Shown: positions 34,804 through 44,933, numbered from the stretch's first letter. The stretch is 64,000 nt of DNA from UBA1847 sp942492205 (GCA_942492205.1 CALODT010000001.1:1302001-1366000), one strand, 5' to 3'. The notes: generated by a model from the sequence alone, not told the origin. Numbers and translations are program-made.

Positions 34804-36888
34804 ATGACACGATTAACCCGCCCGAATTCGCCGCTGCTGCGAGGGGTGCTTATTGCATTTGCTTCGGTGCTTCTTTGCTTGCTCCATGTCTCAACCGCCC
34901 ATGCGAACGAGACAGATGGCGCGGTACTTGCCGACCTGAGTCTCGACGAGCTGCTGAGCACGGAGATTACAACTCTGTCGAGAAAGGCCGAGAATCTTGG
35001 CAGTGCGCCAGCCGCTGTGCATGTGATTTCGCAGTCCGACATTCGTCGCTCCGGTGCACGCTCCATACCCGAGCTGCTGCGCATGGTGCCCGGAATGCAG
35101 GTGGCGCAACTAGATGCCAATAAATGGGCCGTAACGTCGCGCGGTGCGAACGGACGATTCGCGAACAAGCTCCTTGTTCTCATGGATGGTCGATCGTTGT
35201 ACAACCCCATGTTGTCCGGCGTGCAATGGGACGCTCAGGATACGGATATTGCCGCAATCGAACGCATCGAGGTGATTCGGGGACCTGGTGCAACGATGTG
35301 GGGTTCGAACGCTGTAAACGGCGTGGTTAACATCATCACCAAGCACGCAGCGGACACGCAAGGGGGCAACGTCAGCATGCTGGGAGCTATGGATGGCTAC
35401 GAGGCCGTAATGCGGTATGGGGCCGCGACTGGCGACCTTGCGTTCAGGGTGTTTGGCAAGCTCCAGGATCGCGACGGCAACGTCAATCTCATCGGTGAGG
35501 ACACCGAAGACTTCGCCGAAACGGCGCGAGTCGGCGCCCGCTTCGACTGGGATAGAAACGAGAAGGATGCTTTTACACTTGGTTTCGAGGTTTATTCCGG
35601 AGAATCGGGCGACTATCGCATCTCGCGCGCGCCAACGCCGCCCTATGAGTCAATTGTTGATTCGGTAACTGAAATCAGCGGTGGTTTCGTCAAGGCAAGC
35701 TGGTCGCGCGAACTGGCTAACGGTTCGGAATTGGCCATTCACGCCTATTTTGATCAGCACGAGCGCAAGGGCGTCACCTACGACGAGGACGTCGAGTCGG
35801 TAGACCTGGATATCCAGCATGGACTGAAGCTCGGCGAGAAGCACGACTTCATGTGGGGCATGAGCTTCCGCAGCAGTGCGGATGAGACGAACGGTACCTT
35901 CGAAATCAACATCCTGCCGAACGAGGCGCGCCGCAACAAAGTCGCTGCATTCATACAGGATGAGTTTTCCCTGTTTGATGGCAAAGCTCGCGTGATGCTG
36001 GGCAGCAAGTTCGAGCATAACGACTTTAGCGACCAAAACATCGAGATCGAGCCGAGTGCCCGAATCTCCGTAGACGTCGGCGAGAACAGGACGATCTGGG
36101 GTGCGATTTCCAATTCAGTCAGGACACCGTCACGCGGCGAGCAGGGTGGCCGAGCGGTGAGCGCAATTGTGCCGCCCGGTGCGTTGCCGGATCTGCCCCT
36201 CCCGGTACCCGTAGTCGCTGTCGTTGTTGGCAACCCGAACATGAGATCAGAGGACGTAACGGCATTTGAGTTCGGCTATCGAATGCATGAACGTGGCTTC
36301 CAGTTTGATGCAGCGTTTTTCTATAACCAGTTTTCGAATTTGCGCAGCCTGACGGCGGGCGCTCCGATATGCGCGCCGAGCGGCGTCATGCTGATGCTCG
36401 ACCCAACCTGCCTGGCAACATCTCCGTACGTCGAGCTGCCGCTTATTGTCGACAACAATGCGAAATTCGATACCTACGGCGCCGAGATCTGGCTGGCGAG
36501 GCAGATCTCGGAGCGTTGGCGCCTGCAAGGCAGCTATACCTATATCAGCGAGACCAACGACAGCCGCGGCGCCAGCGGGCCGGAGCTCGAGATTGTCGAA
36601 GACAGTCCCGAGCACCAGGTTTCGCTGCGCTCATCGACCGACATTAGCGAGACCCTGGAGTTCGACATCTGGCTTCGCTGGGTCGATGACCTCGAGGGAC
36701 AGCAAATCGACGCGTACACGTCTGCGGATGTTCGCTTCGCGTGGTCGCCGTCCGCGACTTTCAGTGTTGCGGCCGTCGGCAAGAACCTGTTTGCCGGCGA
36801 GCATCTCGAGTTCATGTCGGAGCTGGTCGACCTTGCGCCTGTGCAAATCGAGTCGTCAGGATTCGTCGAGCTGCGTTGGCAGTTTTGA
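34804..36888 (+). CDS. TonB-dependent receptor of the YfiR-linked type
   Basis: A 694-residue outer-membrane receptor. Start ATG 34804 has AGGAGAG upstream and a clean signal peptide (LIAFASVLLCLLHVSTAHA), whereas codons further upstream do not. The mature N-terminus LADLSLDELLSTEITTLSRKAE is followed by the plug domain with RSIPELLRMVPGMQVAQ, LLVLMDGRSLYNPM and IERIEVIRGPGATMWGSNAVNG. The barrel ends in GFVELRWQF with a C-terminal Phe. In my memory this plug subtype commonly precedes yfiR-like genes. Here it is 35 bases upstream of one. It may bind a ligand and signal rather than, or as well as, import; that is inference. Confidence 0.92.
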   Translation: MTRLTRPNSPLLRGVLIAFASVLLCLLHVSTAHANETDGAVLADLSLDELLSTEITTLSRKAENLGSAPAAVHVISQSDIRRSGARSIPELLRMVPGMQVAQLDANKWAVTSRGANGRFANKLLVLMDGRSLYNPMLSGVQWDAQDTDIAAIERIEVIRGPGATMWGSNAVNGVVNIITKHAADTQGGNVSMLGAMDGYEAVMRYGAATGDLAFRVFGKLQDRDGNVNLIGEDTEDFAETARVGARFDWDRNEKDAFTLGFEVYSGESGDYRISRAPTPPYESIVDSVTEISGGFVKASWSRELANGSELAIHAYFDQHERKGVTYDEDVESVDLDIQHGLKLGEKHDFMWGMSFRSSADETNGTFEINILPNEARRNKVAAFIQDEFSLFDGKARVMLGSKFEHNDFSDQNIEIEPSARISVDVGENRTIWGAISNSVRTPSRGEQGGRAVSAIVPPGALPDLPLPVPVVAVVVGNPNMRSEDVTAFEFGYRMHERGFQFDAAFFYNQFSNLRSLTAGAPICAPSGVMLMLDPTCLATSPYVELPLIVDNNAKFDTYGAEIWLARQISERWRLQGSYTYISETNDSRGASGPELEIVEDSPEHQVSLRSSTDISETLEFDIWLRWVDDLEGQQIDAYTSADVRFAWSPSATFSVAAVGKNLFAGEHLEFMSELVDLAPVQIESSGFVELRWQF

Positions 36889-36923
36889 GTATCTGAGAGG
36901 CCATCAAGGACGCGACACGCGAT

Positions 36924-37484
36924 ATGACCCGATCTCCGACATCTTACAGCCTGACCGGCCTGCTACTCGTCCTATTGACGCTGGCAGATGGCAGTGCTGT
37001 GGCAGAGGACTCGGCGGCCGAGGTTGCTGTAAAAGCGGCCATCGCGCACAAGATCGTGAAGTTCGTTTCCTGGCCGGATTCGCGTTTCGCTGCTCATGAC
37101 GAGCCGCTGCGCTTCTGTGTGCTCGGTGGCTCCGAGGTGCTCAAGGCATTCGAGAAGCTTGCTGATCGGTCGATTCACGGCCGGCCGATGTCTGTTTTGC
37201 CGGCTCCGGACCCGGCAACTGTGGCTGAAGACTGTGACGTTCTCTACCTGGACGGCGATCAAGAGCAAAGTGTGGATGTCTGGTTCGAGTCGGTCAGCGG
37301 ACAACCGGTGCTTACCTTCGGCGAAGCGGGTGAATACGGCGGCAAAGGCAGCATCGTCACGATGAGAATCCGGCGAAACAAGGTGCGCTTCTCGATTGAT
37401 CTCGACGCCAACAGGGACACGGGTCTTCGTATCAGTGCGCAGCTGCTGCAACTGGCCACAACGGTCGGGCGCGGGGGGTCCTAA
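36924..37484 (+). CDS. YfiR family periplasmic protein
   Basis: A 186-residue exported protein of the YfiR (DUF4154) family. After the signal peptide (SLTGLLLVLLTLADGSAVA) comes AAIAHKIVKFVSWPDSRF, then LRFCVLGGSEVLKAFEKL, EDCDVLYLD and GSIVTMRIRRNKVRFSIDLDAN, the standard YfiR segments. In Pseudomonas, YfiR is a periplasmic repressor that binds the sensor part of the cyclase YfiN and is relieved by YfiB. Here the next gene, 3 bases downstream, encodes a kinase with a YfiN-like sensor region, so a matching repressor role is a reasonable inference. Confidence 0.88.
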   Translation: MTRSPTSYSLTGLLLVLLTLADGSAVAEDSAAEVAVKAAIAHKIVKFVSWPDSRFAAHDEPLRFCVLGGSEVLKAFEKLADRSIHGRPMSVLPAPDPATVAEDCDVLYLDGDQEQSVDVWFESVSGQPVLTFGEAGEYGGKGSIVTMRIRRNKVRFSIDLDANRDTGLRISAQLLQLATTVGRGGS

Positions 37485-37487
37485 GCC

Positions 37488-40322
37488 ATGGCGAGGCTCG
37501 TATTCAGTGATTGGTCAATTACGAAGAAGCTCATGTGGATCATGCATGGCGCGACGCTGCTGGCTGTCCTGGTTGCCGCTGCATTTTTCGGGGCGTCCGA
37601 GGCTTTTAGCTATCGCAATTCAACACTGGATCAAATCGCCACATTGGGTGGTGTTATCGGAACCAACAGCACGGCGGCGATTACCTTTGAAGACAGCGAT
37701 CTTGCCAGCCAGGTCCTGCAGTCGCTGAACGCCAACCAGGCGGTGATGTCCGCGCATATCTTCCAGACATCCGGCAGCTTGTTCGCAGGGTTTCTCGATG
37801 AAAATTCTGACGAGTCGGAAACAACGAAGCTCCCGGCACCGGTCGGGCAGTTACTCGACTCCGCGATGTCCAGCGGCGAGCCCCAGCAAGAGTTCGCGGG
37901 ACTCAAATATGTCGACGCAATTTATCCGATCAAGTTCGATGCTGAGATAATAGGCTACCTGCACTTGCGAACGTCACTGGGCGCGTTCGTCTCGACCTTG
38001 CAGCGCATCGTTATTGTTGCGTTCATCGTCATGCTGCTCGCAGTAATCGTTGCATACATACTTTCCTCGCGACTGCAGTTGGCGGTTTCTTCACCGATCC
38101 TGGAGTTATCCCGACTGATGAAGCGTGTCAGCGAGGCGCAGGATTATTCAGTGCGCGCCCAGCCGATGTCCGGTGACGAAATTGGCGGCTTGATGCTCGG
38201 CTTCAACGACATGCTTCAACAAATTAATCTGCGAGACGAGAAGCTCGCCTTCGCAAACCAGGAATTGTCCGAGGCTTTTGAGGAGACACTGAAGGCCAAA
38301 GAAGCAGCGGAGCTTGCGAGTAGCGCAAAGAGTAATTTTCTTGCTCGTATGAGTCATGAAATTCGCACGCCAATGAACGGCGTGCTTGGGATGACCGAAT
38401 TACTGCTTTCATCCGACCTGGATGGTAGCAAGCGAAAATTCGCCGAGACGATACAGCAGTCGGGTGAGTCGTTGCTGGCTGTCATTAATGACATCCTGGA
38501 TTTTTCAAAAGTTGAGGCTGGAAAGCTCAATCTGGAGGAGACTGACTTCGATGTTTGCGAAACGGTTGAAGGCATTGTTGATCTGCTATACACACGAGCA
38601 CAGCAGAAGGGTGTCGGGCTCATAGGTGCCATTAGTCCGGACGTGACGCCGTTGGTGCACGGTGATGCGATCCGTCTCCGACAGGTACTGATGAACCTGG
38701 TCGGCAACGCAATCAAGTTCACGAGCCAGGGCGACATCATTGTGGGGCTTCGCCAGCAGGAGGTAGCGGCGGGCCAGAAGGAGTTACATTTTTTTGTGCG
38801 AGACACCGGGATAGGTATCGCCCCGGAGAAGCTGGCATTGATTTTCGACAGCTTCGCTCAGGCCGACATCTCGACGACGAGGCAGTATGGCGGCACAGGA
38901 CTCGGGCTGGCTATCTCGAAGCAGCTGGTTGAGCTGATGGGCGGCAAGATCACCGTCAAGAGCGAGGTTGGCAAGGGCTCGCTGTTCAGTTTCAGGATTC
39001 CCCTGGTTGAGGCGCAGGAAAACAACGACTCGGCCGCTCACAGATTCGATCCGTTGATCGGCATTCGCGCGCTGGTTGTTGACGACAACCAGATCAACCG
39101 CCAGGTATTCGAGCGCCAGCTTATCGCCTGGCAAGCGGATGTGGATACGGCCGCGAATGCCGCAGACGCTATCGCCAAGCTCGAAGAAGCGACCGAGAGA
39201 GGCGAGCGGTTCGACATTGTCCTGCTCGACTTCTTTATGCCAGCAACGGATGGCATGCAGCTGGCTGCGACCATACGTTCTCGGCGCGAGTTCGGCCGCC
39301 CGGGCCTGCTGATGTTGAGTTCGGCGGATTCCGATGAGATTCCCGATCGTCCCGAGGCGGGCAGTATTGATCTCTATCTGCCAAAGCCTGTCCGACGCGC
39401 CGTCCTGCACGAGGCGTTGACAACTGTTCTGCAGGAGGGACGCGTCGAGAAGTTCGAAACGACGTCGCCCATTCGAGAAGAGGCCACTGTGGATGTTCGC
39501 TTTGACGTGACGGCCCTTTTGGTCGAGGACATCCCGATCAATATGCAGGTGGCGAGGCTCATGCTGAGGAGTCTTGGCTGCAAGGTAATCGAAGCGACGA
39601 ATGGCGAAGAGGCGCTCAAGAGCATGGCCGCGCACTCACCGGATGTTGTGTTCATGGATTGCCAGATGCCGGTCATGGACGGCTATACGGCATCTCGCGC
39701 ACAACGTGAACGTGAGGCGAAGAACGGTGGAAGTCGAATGGCTATCGTCGCTCTGACAGCAAATGCGCTTGCCGAAGACCGGCAAAAATGTCTCGATGCC
39801 GGAATGGATGACTTCATCAGCAAGCCCTTCAGCAAGGAGGATCTTGTCGACGTATTGCAACGAGTTACGGGCCAGAAAGGGATAGCGGTGCCGGAGGCAA
39901 CGCAAATCGATGAATTTGTCGACGAGCCGATCAAGGCAGTAGCTGCTGCAGAGTCACGCAAGGAGTCGGTCATCGATACAAGATCGCTCGAACAGATCAA
40001 TGATCTGGATCCAAATCAAAACGGTGAGCTCCTGAATAGCATCATTGACACCTACTGTGAGAATGCCGAGGTGTTGATACTCGAGCTGATTCAAGCAGCG
40101 AAGGACCAGGATCTCGGTGGTGCTGTCCGGGCAGCACATTCGCTGAAGTCCTCGAGCGCGAACGTCGGCGCGCAAAGACTGGCTGCTCTTTGCAAATTAA
40201 TGGAACGTGAGGGCCGGGAGGGCAATATTACTGCGATTATTGAAAACGTCGACCCGGCCTGGAGCGAATATCAGACAGCTGTTGATCAACTTGTTGCTAT
40301 CAAGACGGAGGTTGCCGCGTGA
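37488..40322 (+). CDS. CHASE8-like hybrid sensor kinase with two receivers and Hpt
   Basis: A 944-residue hybrid histidine kinase. Two transmembrane helices (about 17-40 and 165-190) flank a periplasmic domain with ATLGGVIGTNSTAAITFED, typical of CHASE8/YfiN sensors. A HAMP domain and coiled coil follow. The phosphoacceptor is His in SHEIRTPMNG (about 289) and the ATPase has NAIKFTSQGD, DTGIGIAPE and GTGLGLAISKQL. Receiver 1 has DDNQINRQ and Asp in LLDFFMP (about 581). Receiver 2 has VEDIPIN and Asp in VFMDCQMP (about 723). A C-terminal Hpt has AAHSLKSSS (His about 883). A complete internal phosphorelay is therefore present. It overlaps the next gene by GTGA and probably phosphorylates that protein's receiver. 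Confidence 0.93.
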   Translation: MARLVFSDWSITKKLMWIMHGATLLAVLVAAAFFGASEAFSYRNSTLDQIATLGGVIGTNSTAAITFEDSDLASQVLQSLNANQAVMSAHIFQTSGSLFAGFLDENSDESETTKLPAPVGQLLDSAMSSGEPQQEFAGLKYVDAIYPIKFDAEIIGYLHLRTSLGAFVSTLQRIVIVAFIVMLLAVIVAYILSSRLQLAVSSPILELSRLMKRVSEAQDYSVRAQPMSGDEIGGLMLGFNDMLQQINLRDEKLAFANQELSEAFEETLKAKEAAELASSAKSNFLARMSHEIRTPMNGVLGMTELLLSSDLDGSKRKFAETIQQSGESLLAVINDILDFSKVEAGKLNLEETDFDVCETVEGIVDLLYTRAQQKGVGLIGAISPDVTPLVHGDAIRLRQVLMNLVGNAIKFTSQGDIIVGLRQQEVAAGQKELHFFVRDTGIGIAPEKLALIFDSFAQADISTTRQYGGTGLGLAISKQLVELMGGKITVKSEVGKGSLFSFRIPLVEAQENNDSAAHRFDPLIGIRALVVDDNQINRQVFERQLIAWQADVDTAANAADAIAKLEEATERGERFDIVLLDFFMPATDGMQLAATIRSRREFGRPGLLMLSSADSDEIPDRPEAGSIDLYLPKPVRRAVLHEALTTVLQEGRVEKFETTSPIREEATVDVRFDVTALLVEDIPINMQVARLMLRSLGCKVIEATNGEEALKSMAAHSPDVVFMDCQMPVMDGYTASRAQREREAKNGGSRMAIVALTANALAEDRQKCLDAGMDDFISKPFSKEDLVDVLQRVTGQKGIAVPEATQIDEFVDEPIKAVAAAESRKESVIDTRSLEQINDLDPNQNGELLNSIIDTYCENAEVLILELIQAAKDQDLGGAVRAAHSLKSSSANVGAQRLAALCKLMEREGREGNITAIIENVDPAWSEYQTAVDQLVAIKTEVAA

Positions 40323-42442
40323 CCAGCTCAAGTACAGAGCGAGAGCTCGTTGTCATCGCCGATGACGATCCTACCATACGGATGCTAATGAAAACGGCGC
40401 TGATCAAGGACGGCTTCGATGTTATCGATGTCGAGAACGGCGCGCTGGCCTGCATTGCATTCGCAAAGCATGAACCAGTGATGGTTCTGCTCGACGTCGA
40501 GATGCCGATCCAGGACGGTATTTCTGCATGTGCGCAGATACGCCGGCTACCGGGCGGAGAGACGGTTCCTATCGTGATGGTCACCGGGCGCGACGATATC
40601 GAAGCCGTAGACGAAGCGTACCAGGCGGGTGCGACAGACTTTATCGCGAAGCCGATTAACTGGCCGATTTTCAGTCATCGTGTGCAGTACATTCTCCGCG
40701 CCAGCAAAGACTACCGTGATATGCGTGCCGTTGAGGCGAAAAACGACGTTCTGCTCCGGGCTATTCCAGACGCATTCGTTGTGATGCAGCCTGATGACTC
40801 CGTCAGCGACTTCATACCCGGCAAGTTTGAGCATCCGTTGGCGAAGCCCGGCGTCGACGTGCAGCAACTGGCGGATTTCCTGCCAAAGAGCAGCCTCAAA
40901 TCCTGGTGCGACGCTCGTCGCTTCGTCGAAGCCCAGAATCGCCCGGCGAGAATCGAGTTTGCCATCGACCACGGCCAGGACAATCCAAGTTACTACGAAG
41001 CGCGGTTTGTACCCTATATCGATAGCGGCACCTTGGCGCTGGTGTCGGAAATTACCGACCGCAAGCTCGCTGAAAAGCGTATTCGGCGGCTGGCGTTCTT
41101 TGACACGCTAACAGGTTTGCCGAATCGACAGTCGTTCCGCCTGCAGCTGGGCGGGATGATCGATGAGGCGCAGGATCGAAGCGAGAGCGTCGCGGTTATC
41201 TATATTGACCTTGATAATTTCAAACGGATTAACGACACACTCGGGCACACGGTTGGTGACGGAGTCATCAAAGCGATAGCGGAGCGGATCTCCGGTTCAG
41301 TCAGGGCTGAGGGTGCAAACGGCGAAGACGGTGACAAGCCCGTGGGCATTGCACGTCTCGGCGGCGACGAGTTTGCCTGTGCAATCGGCGGTTTCGGCGA
41401 TGACGACGTGCTCTTTTCAATCGCTGAAAGGATAGGCGACCAGCTGCGGAGGCCCGTCAATTATAAAGGGCATGAATTTGTCGTGACGCCCAGCATTGGC
41501 ATCTCCATTTATCCCAGCGATGCCGACAATGTCGAAGATTTGCTAAAGAACGCTGATGTCGCAATGTACCAGGCGAAAGATGCCGGTCGGGACACCGTAC
41601 GATTCTATTCCGGTACGCTTGCCGTTCGCTCGCTGCACGGCCTGGCGCTCGAAACGGACCTGCGCAAAGCGCTTGAGCATGGTGACCTCGAGCTGCACTA
41701 CCAGCCGAAGATCGACCTGCGGACAGGCTGCCTTGTTGGCGCCGAAGCGCTGGCTCGGTGGTGCAACGAAGAAGGGGAGTATGTGCCCCCATCGGTATTT
41801 ATTCCGATGGCCGAGAAGTCCGGGCAGATTGTGCAGCTCGGCGACTGGGTACTCCGCACAGCCTGCCAGCAAGCGCGCGATTGGCAACTTCAGACCGGCT
41901 ACGCAACCCGCATTGCCGTCAATATCTCCAGCCAGCAGTTCTACCAGAGCAACCTCCAGGACACGGTCATGAAAGCGCTGTTCGAGGCTGGCGCCAAGCC
42001 GAGCCTGCTGCAGCTTGAGCTGACTGAGAGCATCCTGATGCGCGATGTGGACAAAACGATCGCAACGCTTGAGTACCTGAAGAGCACCGGTATTACGTTG
42101 GCAATGGATGACTTCGGCACCGGCTACTCTTCGCTTAGCTACTTGCGCCGTTTTCCAATCGACGCCCTGAAAATCGATCGCTCCTTCGTCATCGACATTG
42201 AGCAGAGCGACCACGGGGCAGCCATCTGTGCCGCGATCCTGGCCATGTCACGACAACTGGGATTAACGGTGATCGCAGAAGGTGTCGAGAACAATGCGCA
42301 GCTAGAGTTTCTTCGCGCTCACGACTGCGACGAAATCCAGGGATACCTGATCAGCAAGCCAATTCCGGCTTCTGAGTTCGAAGCCAGGTTCCTGGCCAAC
42401 GAAGGCAAGCCCGTACTGTCCGGGATCTCGAATCAGCGCTAG
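40319..42442 (+). CDS. REC-GGDEF-EAL response regulator
   Basis: A 707-residue response regulator. The N-terminal receiver has DDDPTIR and phosphoacceptor Asp in VLLDVEMP (about 60), with Lys in IAKPIN. A PAS-like linker follows, then a GGDEF domain with intact RLGGDEF but no RxxD inhibitory site at the expected position. The EAL domain has GAEALARW, NISSQQF, LTESIL, DDFGTG, LKIDRSF, EGVEN and EIQGY, so all residues for phosphodiesterase activity are present. The start is GTG 40319, overlapping the kinase stop. It is the presumed cytoplasmic output of the YfiR-kinase pathway; which activity dominates cannot be read. Confidence 0.93.
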   Translation: MTSSSTERELVVIADDDPTIRMLMKTALIKDGFDVIDVENGALACIAFAKHEPVMVLLDVEMPIQDGISACAQIRRLPGGETVPIVMVTGRDDIEAVDEAYQAGATDFIAKPINWPIFSHRVQYILRASKDYRDMRAVEAKNDVLLRAIPDAFVVMQPDDSVSDFIPGKFEHPLAKPGVDVQQLADFLPKSSLKSWCDARRFVEAQNRPARIEFAIDHGQDNPSYYEARFVPYIDSGTLALVSEITDRKLAEKRIRRLAFFDTLTGLPNRQSFRLQLGGMIDEAQDRSESVAVIYIDLDNFKRINDTLGHTVGDGVIKAIAERISGSVRAEGANGEDGDKPVGIARLGGDEFACAIGGFGDDDVLFSIAERIGDQLRRPVNYKGHEFVVTPSIGISIYPSDADNVEDLLKNADVAMYQAKDAGRDTVRFYSGTLAVRSLHGLALETDLRKALEHGDLELHYQPKIDLRTGCLVGAEALARWCNEEGEYVPPSVFIPMAEKSGQIVQLGDWVLRTACQQARDWQLQTGYATRIAVNISSQQFYQSNLQDTVMKALFEAGAKPSLLQLELTESILMRDVDKTIATLEYLKSTGITLAMDDFGTGYSSLSYLRRFPIDALKIDRSFVIDIEQSDHGAAICAAILAMSRQLGLTVIAEGVENNAQLEFLRAHDCDEIQGYLISKPIPASEFEARFLANEGKPVLSGISNQR

Positions 42443-42451
42443 CGCTCACGC

Positions 42452-44275
42452 TTATTGATAGCCGGCTGCCTGTAGCCGGAAAAGGTGGGCATACTGGCCA
42501 TCTTCGGCCAACAGGCTCTCATGACTGCCGCGCTCCAGGATCTTGCCGTCATGAATGACAATGATCTGCGCAGCAGCGCGCACCGTCGAGAATCGGTGCG
42601 AGATGAGGATCGTCATCTTGTTGCTGCTTGCGGTACGAAAGTGTTCGAAAACGGCGGCCTCAGAGGAGGCGTCCATCGCGGCGGTAGGTTCGTCAAGAAC
42701 CAGGATGTCCGCCTCGCTGCGCATGAACGCACGTGATAGTGCGATTTTCTGCCACTGGCCGCCTGAAAGCTCGCGGCCGTCCTTGAACCAGCGTCCGAGT
42801 TGCGTCTGATAGCCCTCAGGCATCGCCTCGATAAACGGCGCAGACATGCCTGTCTTCGCCGCCTCTTTCCAGCGTTCTTCGTCGGCAATGTGGCGCACGT
42901 CGCCCGCCCCGATGTTCTCGCCGACGGAAAACTGGTAGCGCCCGAAATCCTGGAAGATCACCCCGATCCGGCGTCGCAGCGATTCTACATCCCATTCCCG
43001 TAAATCGAGACCGTCCAGCAGGATGTTGCCCTCGGTGGGTTCGTAAAGTCGAGTCAGCAGTTTGATGAGCGTCGTCTTGCCCGAGCCGTTTTCGCCGACC
43101 AGTGCGAGGCTCTCGCCAGGACGCACCTGCAGACTGATGTTACTCAGCGCGTTCTGCGCGGCACCCGGGTAGCGAAAGGATACGTCGCGAAACTCGAGAC
43201 CCTGCTCAGGGTCCGGCCCCCGCGTGGCCTCGCCGCGAGGCGCCGGTACCGGTTGTTCCAGGTACTCGTAGAGATTTGATAGATACAGGTTGTCTTCGTA
43301 CATGCCGCTGATCGATGTAAGAATCGCTGCAACCGCCGACTGTCCCTGGCGAAACAGTACGAGATACATTGTCATTGCACCAAGCGTGATAGCACCCGCG
43401 ATCGTCGTAATCACGATCCAGGCGTATGCGGCATAGAGAGCCGCCGTTGATATCAAACCCAGTACAAAGCCCCAACCGTCGCGACGTAGCGTCAGGCGAC
43501 GGTCCTCGACAAACAGTTTCTTGAAAATATCCCGGTAGCGCTGCAGCAAGCGAGGCCCCAGCTGAAATAGCTTGACCTCCTTGACGCCGTCCTCCCGCGC
43601 GATCACCGTTTCGAGGTACATCTGCATGCGCGTATCCGGTGAACGCCAGCGAAACAGTCGAAATGCGTCACCGGAAAACTTCGCCTCTGCGAAGAACGAC
43701 GGCAGACCCGCGCCTATCAGTATGGCGACGGCCCATGGAGAAAACGCGAACAGCAGGACAGCGTAGCTGGTCAGCGAGATTGCGTTCTGCACGAGTCCGA
43801 ATGTGCGAGTTACCAGGCTTAGCGGCCGACTGGATGCCTCACGTCGAGCCTGGGTCAGCTTGTCGTAGAACTCGGAGTCCTCGAAATGCGCAAGCTCCAG
43901 CGTCATGGCCTTTTCAAGGATCATGACGTTGACACGTTGTCCGAGCAGGGCACGCAGCAGCGACTGGCTGGCCGAAATACCGCGTTGCGCGGCAGCGACG
44001 GCCGTCACGACCAGCGCTTCGAGCACGACAAGCTTGATGACACCGCGCGTATCCGGCGTATCGGTCTGAGTTGCGGCGACGACACCATCGACTATGAGCT
44101 GCCCGATGTAGGCAATCGCCGCGGGCAGCACGCCCGCCGCCAGCGTCAGCAGCGCCAGTGTGACCGTCAGCGGTCTGCTCGTGGTCCACACCAGCTCGAG
44201 CGCTCGGCGGCTATAGCCGAACACGCCAAGGCTGCGGCTCAACAGGCCGACGGAGTTATTCTCTGCGTCAGTCAT
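42452..44275 (-). CDS. ABC transporter, fused permease and ATPase (exporter type)
   Basis: A 607-residue half-transporter of the ABCB-like exporter class. Six transmembrane segments occupy about residues 30-320. The nucleotide-binding domain has Walker A GENGSGKTT near 392, a Q-loop, signature LSGGQWQ near 500, Walker B ILVLDEP near 523, and the H-loop SHRFSTVR. It should work as a homodimer in the inner membrane exporting a lipid, peptide or drug; the substrate is unknown. LSGGQWQ is the variant typical of peptide or multidrug exporters. It is convergent with the REC-GGDEF-EAL gene and divergent from the NTF2-like gene. Confidence 0.93.
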   Translation of the reverse strand: MTDAENNSVGLLSRSLGVFGYSRRALELVWTTSRPLTVTLALLTLAAGVLPAAIAYIGQLIVDGVVAATQTDTPDTRGVIKLVVLEALVVTAVAAAQRGISASQSLLRALLGQRVNVMILEKAMTLELAHFEDSEFYDKLTQARREASSRPLSLVTRTFGLVQNAISLTSYAVLLFAFSPWAVAILIGAGLPSFFAEAKFSGDAFRLFRWRSPDTRMQMYLETVIAREDGVKEVKLFQLGPRLLQRYRDIFKKLFVEDRRLTLRRDGWGFVLGLISTAALYAAYAWIVITTIAGAITLGAMTMYLVLFRQGQSAVAAILTSISGMYEDNLYLSNLYEYLEQPVPAPRGEATRGPDPEQGLEFRDVSFRYPGAAQNALSNISLQVRPGESLALVGENGSGKTTLIKLLTRLYEPTEGNILLDGLDLREWDVESLRRRIGVIFQDFGRYQFSVGENIGAGDVRHIADEERWKEAAKTGMSAPFIEAMPEGYQTQLGRWFKDGRELSGGQWQKIALSRAFMRSEADILVLDEPTAAMDASSEAAVFEHFRTASSNKMTILISHRFSTVRAAAQIIVIHDGKILERGSHESLLAEDGQYAHLFRLQAAGYQ

Positions 44276-44353
44276 CGCGTAGGTGGTAGTCTTTGTGGTG
44301 TCGGATGGATAGCGTGTTCAGCGGCCAGAATACTGGAAACGGGGAGCTTGTCT

Positions 44354-44821
44354 ATGACGTACGCCAATCACAATGCTGTTCTCAAGGCTGCCTGCGCGCT
44401 CCTCGGCCTGTTCTCACTTTCCGTAGCGGCCGCCTCCGACGTCGATGACCTGACAGCTTTGCTGCACGAGTTCCTGGCCGCGTCGCACCAGCGGGCGGCT
44501 CACGAGACATTCTGGGCCGATGACCTGATCTACACCTCGTCGAATGGCGCGCGATTCGGCAAGGCAGAAATCCTCGCAGGCTTTGAAGACGTCACGGCCT
44601 CGGACGAGCCGCCTGCCGTCGCGTATTCTGCAGCCGATATCGACGTCCGCGTGTTTCATGCAAGCGCCATTGTCGCCTTCAAGCTCGTCGGTACACCGGC
44701 AGATGGCTCGGCTGTGCTTGAGTACTTCAATACGGGTACGTTTCGGAAACGAGGTGGCAACTGGCAGGTGGTGGCCTGGCAGGCGACACGGATCCCGGCG
44801 GCCGGGGAGGGCACCGACTGA
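44354..44821 (+). CDS. Exported NTF2-like (SnoaL/DUF4440) protein
   Basis: A 155-residue protein from ATG 44354 with GGGGAG seven bases upstream. The signal peptide is KAACALLGLFSLSVAAAS. The rest has the NTF2-like cone fold pattern: LTALLHEFLAASHQRAAHETFWADDLIYTSSNG at the start and YFNTGTFRKRGGNWQVVAWQATRI at the end, as in DUF4440/SnoaL-like proteins. No catalytic residues can be assigned with confidence. Location is presumably periplasmic. The function is unknown. Confidence 0.82.
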   Translation: MTYANHNAVLKAACALLGLFSLSVAAASDVDDLTALLHEFLAASHQRAAHETFWADDLIYTSSNGARFGKAEILAGFEDVTASDEPPAVAYSAADIDVRVFHASAIVAFKLVGTPADGSAVLEYFNTGTFRKRGGNWQVVAWQATRIPAAGEGTD

Positions 44822-44933
44822 GGCAAGCGCGTGCTCGGGTCGCCTCCGGGCCGGTTCGGGAATTCGGCCGCAGTTACATCAGTAATACCCCTGATGCTGG
44901 CAAAGTAGACCGAGTCTATGATTACGCCGAATT

